Origin: Isoetes taiwanensis
Taxonomy: Eukaryota; Streptophyta; Lycopodiopsida; Isoetales; Isoetaceae
Assembly (NCBI GenBank): GCA_021234155.1
Contig: JAJEKV010000009.1
Location: forward strand, 11,598,546 to 11,662,545
Direction of reading: 5' to 3'
DNA: 64,000 nucleotides
A program made the translations under genes and the position numbers. Of the stretch, positions 55,970 to 64,000 are shown one piece after another. Position 1 is the stretch's first letter; every line of letters begins with the position of its first letter. Under the pieces are notes generated by a model, which did not search any database, had not been told where the DNA came from, and saw only the letters and a list, made by a program, of their open reading frames with translations.

Positions 55970-57952
55970 TGCGACGTTCCAGGTATTTATACGATATACG
56001 TATGCATACCATGATACATCACCGGCATGTAGCTAGGCCTAGGGGCCCAATTGGGGTTCACCTAAAATGGATTTTATTAGCTATGCTAATAAAACTAATG
56101 GATAATTATGGATTTTATTAGCATAATTAACCTGATTATGCTAGTTGGAATCTAATTAATTAAATGTCACCAATAAGGGGGTGCCATCTAGCCCAAATCG
56201 ATTGGCCAAGGGGGACTTGCTATTTTGGTTGGAGAAATAAGGGCCCTACCCCCCATTTCTGCCCAAATTTGAATTGGGGAGTGAGGAGGAGCAGCAGCTA
56301 CCAGTTTTAGCCAATGCTTGCCAGTACTTACCAATAGCCTCAAGCTATGGAAGCCTTCCGTGACAACGGCTCCAGCCAAGAGACTGGTTAGTCCTTAGAT
56401 AGCATCTATTTCTGCTGACACTTCTTTGAATAGATGGAATGATTAAATTCTCTTTCGTATGTCGTTCCGGATACTTAGATGGTGTTTATATTCTTTCTTT
56501 ATGCTCCTTCCGTGTATTGGGAATTAAGGGAAGGGTAGAGAACTAAAAGCCTCTTAGCAGTAGAGATGTCTCTAGCTAGACCCCTTAATACCCAATAATT
56601 GCGGCCTGTGCACAAGAGCCAACCTAGTTGAGGATGCTATGATGTGGTTCAACACCAGATAACGAGTATGATGGTGAATCGGGGGTGGGGTCCTGCCTAG
56701 CGTGGCTACAGGACTCCTATAGTGTGCTAGGCTTATAGCCGGTCATTGTGTGTGGGCCGGGTATGGGTCTCACTCCCTGGGTCGCAGGAGACGTGCCTAT
56801 ATGGACGCCCTGGGCTCGAAGGGGCTGGTGAGCTGGCCTTTAGATTTAGGGGAGTAATTAAGTCGGGTACGGATGCCGGGGTCACCGAGGGGGAACGTGT
56901 TCTCTAGTACACTCAGGGATCTGTCATGCTCGGGGAGGAGATGCCTCTTTGACCTGCCTCATCGGACCGGGGAAATGTAACCCGGAGTAGTCTCGTAGGG
57001 TGATTCCTTGGGATTGCATCTCCGGAGGGCTACAAGCACGTCATAGCATGATTCAGCCTATCTGCAAAGTGTGCACAGGTGGGGCGGATGGAGTGGACTA
57101 CCCTAACCATTGTCTTATGCCAGCCAATGCCATGTTATACTTCCGTCTGTTGATATCTTGAGGCCTTGACCAGTCAGTTGACCCCTTGGAGCCTGAGCCC
57201 AGTGTAGTGCCTTGTCATGATGTCTACTTCATGTTATTATGGTTGTACTATCTTTTCGTTGACGATGATGGATGGGCCACCCTTCGTGGTGGTATATTAT
57301 TTAGCATGATTGTTGTATGCTAACGTGTATGTATGTTTTCGCCGTATAGAATTCCCATAGAGGACGTGGGACGAATGACACCTCCGTGTTCCTTGCCCGG
57401 ACACTTGGCCATCCCAAGTGGTCCGAGTATGACGGAGGATCCTAACATGGTGGTGTAGTCGCCATGGGAGGGGAATTCTCGTATTTGTACGATGGGAGCA
57501 TCGTATAGATTCTAGGAGCATCGCACTAGCCATTGTCTTATGCCAGCCAACGCCATGCTATACTTCCATCTGCTAATATCTTGAGGCCCTGACCGTCAGT
57601 TGAATCCACGGAGTCTAAGCCCTGGGTAGCGGCCTACTCATGGTGTATTGCTCATGTTATTTATGGTTGCATTGTCTTTTCGTTGATGATGATGGATGGG
57701 CCACCCTTCGTGGTGGTATATTATTTTAGCATGATTGTTGTATGCTAACATGTATGTACGCTTCCGCTGTATAAGATTCCCATAGAGGACGTGGGACGAA
57801 TGACACCTCTGTGTTCCTCGCCCGGACACTTGGCCATTCCAAGTGGTCCGAGTATGATGGAGGGCCCTACCATGGTGATGTAGTCGCCACGGGAGGGGAA
57901 TTCCCATATCCGTACGATGGGAGCATCGTATAGATTCTGGGAGCGTCACATC
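55970..57952 (+). mobile_element. 3' LTR of Ty3 copy B, about 1.98 kb
   Basis: It starts TGCGACGTTCCAGG after the polypurine tract and ends about 'gggagcgtcaca'. The first 800 bp or so match the LTR at 12,326. The long length is partly due to an internal tandem duplication. The matching 5' LTR is not in the window. Short minus-strand ORFs within it are not genes. Confidence 0.75.
57107..57952. repeat. 423-bp tandem duplication within the LTR
   Basis: The segments 57,107-57,529 and 57,530-57,952 both begin 'ccattgtcttatgccagcca' and both contain 'gatgatggatgggccaccct' and 'cccggacacttggccat'. The two units are similar but differ at many positions, so the duplication is old. Confidence 0.85.
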
Positions 57953-57959
57953 AGGGGAA

Positions 57960-59890
57960 CTTTGCCAGATACTTTTGGATCTTGGAGTATTTTGTAGTCC
58001 CACCGATAGCACTTTTTCAACCTCATGCATGGCAGCTTTCCTAGAGCTTTGGAGTGATTTATTCCAAGCAAACAGGATACTCATGCTTGTCTGTGATTCT
58101 CAAGAAAGCATGGAGGGTACATATGTGTACTCTTCTTGACGGAATTGGCAGAATTGGCATCAAGGTAGCATCCTTCTTTTCTCTATTTGGTGGCTCATCT
58201 TGGGCACAGTCTAGGGTACTCTTGCCCAACCCATCTGAATCTTTTCCTGTATAGAGACAATAAGGACAAGCATGAGTAGTCTTACCAGCACCATGCTTCA
58301 TTCTATACATGCATTTTATTGTCTTTAAATCTATAGTAAGATGCCATTCAACCTCGTACTCACCATATCCAGGAACTGCAAGCTTTTCTCCGATCCCGTG
58401 AGAGGCAATCATAGTGGGAATGGGTGTTTGATCAAAAACCTATTTCAGTATACTGCGATTTTCCTCTGGTACCTGAAATAAACCAACCCACCAAATGTGA
58501 TCCTCAGACTGGAGGAAAACTCACTGTCTTAATTTGACTATTCATTCCCTGTATTCATCAAAGCCCTGTTCATCAGACTCAGTGAAACCTCTCGTACTTC
58601 TCACCTTTTACCAATTCCATTTTATCCAACTTCAAAACAATTCTTAGTTTACTAGCACACTCTTCTACCTTCATGTCATAAAATTGAACCAAAAGCTGAA
58701 GCATTCTACTTAAATCTATCCAGCAATTGTTATTTTCATTAAGACAGGTATCTTTTTTAAATGAAATATATAAAACCCACCGTGCCTTCAACAGAAAAAA
58801 AAAAAAAAAACTCAACTTCTTCTTACCTTTGGTATAAGATGGCAATGTATCCAAATTGATACTGCTGGTCAGCTGATACATATCATCAAGAAGCTCTTCC
58901 ACTTGTCTGTTTCACGATGATCTACAAGCCCTCACATTAGTCATCCTTGGTAGTAAAATAGTTTTGGTAATGCCTTGTTGTTTAAGGTCATCACGCAGGC
59001 ATCTGAACAAAGCAATATAAGCCTGACTACTTATTCCGACATTGTCACATAGTTCTTGCATTGATTCTGAGGTTTGACTATTCCCCAATTCCTGCAGCAC
59101 TTGTTGTACTACAGTTGTCCCAAGTTGAATGCTACCAGAAAGCTTTAACATTCTCAATACATCATCTTTAGTAACTAATTTCTTTCACAAATAGGCAATA
59201 TTAACAAGTTTTCTCTTTTTTTTTTGTGCGAGGTTTGAATCCATAAGCGTTTTAATAGCCATGATCCTTTTTTTTACCCTCCACCCCTAGGAGCTAATAT
59301 ATTTATGGACTTCAAGTTTCTTGCCTTTTCCCTGAACCCCAGTGGAGTTGTTTTCATTCTTTTGACACGCTTGTGGAGGGAATCATTTTCTTGCGCAACC
59401 CTCTTCATTCCTTGCTGCAGTGACTTCATCTCCGTCACCAATTTTTGATTTCCTACCTCTAATTCATTGAGCTTGCGGCATTGTTGAGACAATAAGTAGT
59501 CCGCCTATTGGAGCTGATTAACATCTGATAAAACTTTGCAATTGAATCCATACGAGTGGTTATACATAGCCCGCAAATATGGATCAGTATTACCATTAAT
59601 CAAATTATTACAGTAACTGAGTAACCCTTGCTGACCCTTGCAAGCAAATTCAATAAGACCGGATGCAGAGTGGAAGTTTGGATGGGCTTGAGTGAAAGGA
59701 TCACAAGGATACAGTTGCCCTTTAGCCCAGAGATCTATATTCATGGCTCCAGAAGCTTGTAATGCATCTTCATCTATTGGTTGCTTCCAAGTGAACTTAT
59801 TCCTGTAAGACAGGCATCCTTTTGGCACTTGCACTCTAAATTGACCCTCGGAATTAGTTTGATCTTGAAACAAAAGTATCAGAAACAAGA
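57960..59890 (-). pseudogene. Multi-exon gene remnant of an uncharacterised plant family, minus strand
   Basis: From the 5' side, an exon after a 'tttgtttcaag' acceptor (59,848) reads 'CDPFTQAHPNFHSASGLIEF'. It passes a TAG and continues as a coiled coil ('KLVTEMKSLQQGMKRVAQEN'). The next exon is 'GSIQLGTTVVQQVLQELGNS' (59,157-58,912). Then comes 'DLSRMLQLLVQFYDMKVEEC ... LVKGEKYERFH' (58,902-58,579), with a poly-A insertion. Last is 'TIDLKTIKCMYRMKHGAGKT' followed by the CxxC motif 'CPYC' (58,412-58,059). The H..xDxK...CxxC arrangement recalls uncharacterised repeat-family proteins of mosses, ferns and invertebrates, which I name only tentatively. The LTR abuts its 3' side, so the Ty3 element may have inserted here. 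The internal stops make it a pseudogene. Confidence 0.45.
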
Positions 59891-60009
59891 ACACTCTAAA
59901 ATTTTGTGGTCGTTAGAAAATAATGATTGCAAAACTTTAGGGTTGGGAGGGTGAAAGTTAGGTATGGAGGGGGGAAAAGTAGGTTCGGGATCCTATGTGG
60001 CAGCCCCCA

Positions 60010-61215
60010 AATAAAAAGTACTCTTACAAAGCCTCTAATTGAACCCAAATATCCTCTCCTGTCTATACCAACGTGCCACACATATGTTGAGCAAAACTTT
60101 TGTGGTCCATGCACACTTTGTAGGCAGAGATATCTCCTGCCTTAGGAAGTCACGAGTATTTCTTATTTTTTTTGTCTAAGGTCCATATTAAGAAGTCACG
60201 AGTATTTTTTATTTTTCACACTTTGTAGGCAGAGATATCTCCTGTTAGGAAGTCACGAGTATTTCTTATTTTTTTGTCTAAGGTCCATATTAAGAACTCA
60301 CGAGTATTTTTTATTTTTTTTTGTTTAAGGTCCATATTAGGAAGTCACTAGACAACCAAGCCTAGTAGACACATACATATCCCATCCATATCGAGTTGTG
60401 CCGAATGGACCATATGAACATTTATCAACAGAAAGTTCTACTACGTCGAGGTTCATCATTAATATAACCCCTAGCAACTTTGTTGAAGAAATTACATCTA
60501 AGGCAGGTTTGAACCTTTGATCAAAGTGCACAAATCTTACGCATCACTAGGTCTATACCAACTTGTCACACATTCGTTGAGCTAAACTTTTGTGGTACAT
60601 GAACACTTTGTAGGCAGAGATATCTCCTGCCTTAGGAAGTCACGAGTATTTCTTACTTTTTTGTTTAAGGTCTATATTAGGAAGTGACCAGATAACCGCA
60701 TACCAACTTACGCCTAAAAAAGTATAGATATCTCCTGCCTAAAAAAGTTGCGAGTGTGTGTGTGTGTGTGTGTGTGTTTTTTTTTTTTTTGTTAAAGGTC
60801 CATATTAGAAAGTCGCCAGGCAGCCAAGCCTAGTGGACCCCTACATATCCTATCCAGACCATAGTGAACATGTATCAACAGAGAGTTCTACTACGTTGGG
60901 GTTCATCATTCATATAATCCCTAGCAATTCCGTTCAAGAAATGACATCTAAGGCAAGGTTTAAACCCATGACCAAAGTGCACAAATCTTATGCATCACTA
61001 AGTGTATACCAACTCGCCACACATCGGTTGAGCAAAACTTTTGTGGTACATGCATACTTTGTAGGTAGAGATATCTTCTGTCTTAGGAAGTCACGAACGT
61101 TTTTTATTTTTTTATTTAAGGTCTATATTAGGAAGTCACTAGATAGCCAAGCCTAGTAGATACCTACATATGCTATCCACATCGCATTGCGCGGAACGGA
61201 CCATGGGGAATATGT
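60010..61215 (-). repeat. Tandem/nested tRNA-derived SINE-like repeats
   Basis: Three partial-to-full units occur: heads at about 60,040-60,100, 60,430-60,610 and 60,885-61,060, with the start of a further copy at 61,135-61,215. On the minus strand each has GGCGAGTTGGTATA (A box) or variants such as GACAAGTTGGTATAGACC, and GGTTTAAACC/GGTTCAAACC (B box) about 50 bp apart. 'gtaggcagagatatctcctg' with 'aggaagtcacgagtattt' is repeated between them. A (GT)n run of about 27 bp is at 60,749-60,776. Confidence 0.65.
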
Positions 61216-61319
61216 ATCAACAGAGTAGAATTTAGGGCATGCACAAACATCCCACATGCATAAATGCAAAAAAGAGTCTCCTTTACTAGTATGCAAGGAG
61301 TCTATCCACATGACTATAG

Positions 61320-61580
61320 GCATTTTGGTTCTTGGCTAGAAAGTTCTAGAATGCTCTAGAAAGTTCTTGGATGTTGCAAATAATTGTGCAATGTTCTAGA
61401 AAGAACAAGGGTGCATAGAATGCTATAGAACATTCTAGAATTATTTAGCACCTTCTTGACTGCTCTACAAACTTCTAGAATATTCTAGAATGTTTTGGAT
61501 AGTTCTAGAGTGTCCTAGAATGTTCTACAAACATCTAGAATGTTCTACAAACATCTAGAATGTTCTATTCTAGACAGTTC
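61320..61580. promoter_or_regulatory. Dense heat-shock-element-like array
   Basis: The core TTCTAGAA, often extended as TTCTAGAATGTTCTAGAA, occurs about ten times in 260 bp with one-base variants. TTCnnGAAnnTTCnnGAA is exactly the consensus bound by heat-shock factor trimers. The array lies about 110 bp upstream of a TATA box. It could instead be a degenerate satellite that matches the motif by chance. Confidence 0.55.
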
Positions 61581-61685
61581 TAGAATGAGCTTTGACAGAT
61601 CAATAAGCATGGATACGCATCTTAAACTAAAATAGAATTTGCCAAGAATGGTAGCTTTACCATTCTCTAAAGTCTTTTCTAAACA

Positions 61686-61870
61686 TATATAAAGCAGTTT
61701 CATTTTTTCTGTCCGCCTAAAAAAAATCTCTATTTTCTCCTCGTCGTCAATCAGCTGTGTTTGAATTTTTTTTTATATCCGCCGCCATGAAATTTCTTAT
61801 TGTCTCGCTACCCTGTCTTTCGGTGCCCCTGTGGATCAAGCTCATAAACCAGAGCCGGAGATCGCCATGA
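61686..61870 (+). promoter_or_regulatory. TATA box and short ORF downstream of the HSE array
   Basis: TATATAAA is at 61,686-61,693, followed by a pyrimidine-rich leader ('ctccgcctaaaaaaaatctc' type) and an ATG in good context (gccgccATGa) at 61,787. The ORF has 27 codons (MKFLIVSLPCLSVPLWIKLI...), is hydrophobic at the N terminus, and ends at 61,870. It may be an upstream ORF or the first exon of a spliced heat-inducible transcript. No acceptor or main ORF could be fixed. Confidence 0.4.
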
Positions 61871-63021
61871 TCCTCTTCCTCATGATCGCCATTGCCGCTT
61901 TCATCCTTTCTGTGCTGCACACTCTCGGCCTCAATCCTGGCATCGCAGTACACAATCCTTTTTTTCTCCTCTGATTTCTTCGATTCTGCTAAACCCAACC
62001 GCCCAATCGCTCTCTCGATCATTTCCATCTGCCGGTCCTCGTTGGCAGATTCTCTGCCCGTTTTGGCACCCTGCATTCTTCGTGTCTGTGTCATTTCGAG
62101 ACCCTGGAGATCCTTGTGCTGCCGAACCTGTAATGAAAACCTGCTTCGGCTTGAATAACTTACATGGGTTCTGTTTGAATACAGGCCGATCTATACATAC
62201 AAGCTGGACCCCAAATTCTATGAAAAGATCATGTGATACCCCTGCAAATCAAAGATTTAGAAATTCGGCAATTGATCCAGACATATAAAGCGATCTGTGA
62301 ATTTCCCTGCTTTTCTTTGGTTCAACACAATTACTAGTTACTGTTTGAAATGGACTGGCCTTTGAAATGGACTGACCTGTTCTACACAATTTTGTGGCTC
62401 CGAAGATGCCTGATAGTGCCTCTTGATGCTTGAATATCATCACGATTTGACCTTAAGAATGGTATTTCTTCCCCTCTTCCTTGAATTACTTGAATCCTGC
62501 CTTCATTCTTTCTCTTCCGACTTTTGCCTTTCCGCCTGTAGCATCCACCGCCTCTTTTTAGAAACGCTCTGCCTGTAGATCGAAGGAACCCACGAGCCCA
62601 AATGTGCCAGAGGGCCGGTTCCGACGTTAGATTTGGGCCTTTCAGCTCATCATCTGTATAAAATAGCCATTGCCCAGCATGCCCTTTTCCTTCTGCACAG
62701 CCCATCTTAAATCTCACGCCTTATAGTAGATCCATTGCAGCTGGGCAAAGGAAAACCACACAAGCCCACTGATATGTGAATCTAAACAAAATGACAAAAT
62801 CTTATCTGAGAGGGTTGAATCCTACTGTAGAACCGAATAATCCCTTTGCAGGTCCAATTTCCTTTGCAGATCCAATTTTGGGCCTCCCCACGAATCCGCC
62901 GCAGATCCAATTTTGGGCGCTGGGCTTTGCTTTCGCAGGTACAGATTTGCTGCTTGGTCTAGCTATGACGGCGCCATGGCTGGGCCTGGAAGCTATTGTA
63001 ACTCTGAGGGATACTGGGTGA
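61871..63021. other. Region of uncertain coding status
   Basis: Three frames stand out and none is recognised. A minus-strand 115-codon frame with ATG at 62,094 is highly charged ('MTQTRRMQGAKTGRESANED ... EEEDHGDLRLW'). A minus-strand 111-codon frame, 62,382-62,717, contains 'WLFYTDDELKGPN' and a basic 'RRKGKSRKRKNEGR'. A plus-strand 81-codon frame, 62,776-63,021, is rich in Pro/Gly/Phe. The first overlaps the putative HSE-driven leader in antisense. They may be exons or chance frames. Confidence 0.25.
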
Positions 63022-64000
63022 TGGTAATCTCCTTTTTGAGGTTCCTATTGCTTTTTTCAACCTATTTATTTTGAACCTATCTAGAGGGCCACTCCGGCCT
63101 TTAAATTCTTAAATCTTCGCCCCCTTTCTGCTCCCAGTGAACTGGATTACCGTCAGCGAATGCCATCGCCGACCTTGCCATGGCTAGCCATCGCCGACTT
63201 TGCCATCAGTGCCCCTGTTTCAAGCAAAAAATGGAATTCAAGCTTCTTTCTTCATGGCTTTTCAATGTGCAAAAATTATGCTCAAACCTGAAAATGGAGA
63301 CAAAGAATTTGATAACCATTTGCATTTTTTAAGTTCACTTGAGATCATACTTATACTTATGGCTACATTTTTAACAACTTAACAACATACATAAGTATTA
63401 GAAAGAAGAGTACTTTGTAATTAGATTTGGACTTGGTCTCACTGTCCAAATTTTGTTGCTCAAAACGTTGGCTCTCAATTGAATGGGTACCATATCTTTC
63501 ATAGCTTCAATTCGGAGATCAAGTCACTATGGAGAAGTTTTGAGAGCATTGGTCGCTATTTGCTACTTATTACAGATATCCAAGACTCAGTCTATGGATT
63601 TCTCAACTTTTGTTGCTAAAATGAATTAGATTTATGACAGTGTGGTAGGGTTACTACTCCAATGTTTTATTTATTAACATGATACATCATTAAGACCTTG
63701 GTATATTTGTGCCATATTGTCATTGTTCTATCTTGAGCTAGGTAAAACTATAAATTTGGAATTAATTTTTTTCATGGCATTATAAATCTTGACTTATGTT
63801 GACGAGGCAACCTATGCGTCTTTTGCAACAAACTCTCTGACTCATGGCACCATCACTGGGCCACTAATAATTAGCATAGAAAACATTAATCATGCCAACA
63901 ACAGCTTAACATAGCAAACATTAATTTAAATGTGTCTAATTAACTTCAATACCTTCTTTTACAATATGGCTTAAATTAGAACAAAAGTTCAAATATCCAC
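63022..64000. other. Intergenic DNA, nothing recognised
   Basis: AT-rich sequence with short frames only. The phrase 'gccgacyttgccat' occurs twice near 63,170-63,205. Confidence 0.5.

Noticed and set aside
57297-58084. Minus-strand ORFs of 78 and 148 codons with repeated SIRCSHRT and PLPWRLHHH phrases
   Set aside because: They repeat only because the LTR contains a 423-bp tandem duplication; they are frames through non-coding LTR.

Overview
The window looks like nuclear DNA of a land plant with a large, repeat-rich, AT-rich genome. It holds chromodomain-bearing Ty3/gypsy elements, a non-LTR LINE, tRNA-derived SINEs, foldback/MITE elements, TATA-type promoters and GT-AG introns. The gene fragments (a DUF7869 transposase-like gene, and moss/fern-type multi-exon remnants near 58-60 kb) suggest a fern, lycophyte or bryophyte rather than a flowering plant. 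That placement is an inference, and no species can be named from the sequence.

Layout. 1-13 kb: non-coding, transposon-derived DNA. It contains a MITE and a GC-rich hairpin (3.5-3.8 kb), a minisatellite (4.6-4.9 kb), a decayed minus-strand Ty3 with a SINE inserted in it (5.0-6.6 kb), a large foldback element (7.9-8.7 kb), and a 5'-truncated Ty3 with integrase, chromodomain and part of its 3' LTR (9.7-13.1 kb). 13.4-14.3 kb: an array of CGCGTACGCG palindromes, a TATA-like box and a frameshifted unknown gene. 14.3-18.2 kb: a minus-strand LINE. 18.4-31.6 kb: an unusual gene module. It has a histone H3-like gene, an unknown acidic two-part gene, a minus-strand DUF7869 gene, two small genes behind near-identical TATA promoter modules, a long hairpin, a Gly-rich protein, and a long intron-containing gene with a ParB/DGQHR-like motif and a DNA-methyltransferase-like segment. 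31.6-32.1 kb: a MITE. 32.5-35.7 kb: a broken Ty3.

At about 35.66 kb the sequence jumps back to the middle of the LINE. The whole 15.27-35.66 kb block then repeats as 35.67-55.95 kb, after which the second Ty3 copy runs on into its 3' LTR (55.97-57.95 kb). Inherited defects (a 51-bp in-frame duplication and a stop in the integrase) are the same in both copies, so this is one block duplicated or duplicated in assembly. Differences between the copies cluster at CAG and CTG trinucleotides, and they are worst on both sides of the 35.66 kb junction. This resembles uncorrected nanopore error at CHG-methylated sites. Most frameshifts in 21-52 kb should therefore be treated as possible sequence error, not biological decay.

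57.96-64 kb: a minus-strand multi-exon gene remnant, a tandem SINE cluster, and a dense array of heat-shock-element-like TTCnnGAA motifs followed by a TATA box and a short ORF.

How the genes might work together. The 18.4-31.6 kb module combines chromatin (H3-like), transposition (DUF7869-like) and possible DNA-modification (ParB-like, methyltransferase-like) functions with repeated promoters and CACGC/GCGTG palindromes. It may be an undescribed composite mobile or virus-like element. That is an inference from co-location and shared cis elements, not a demonstrated system.
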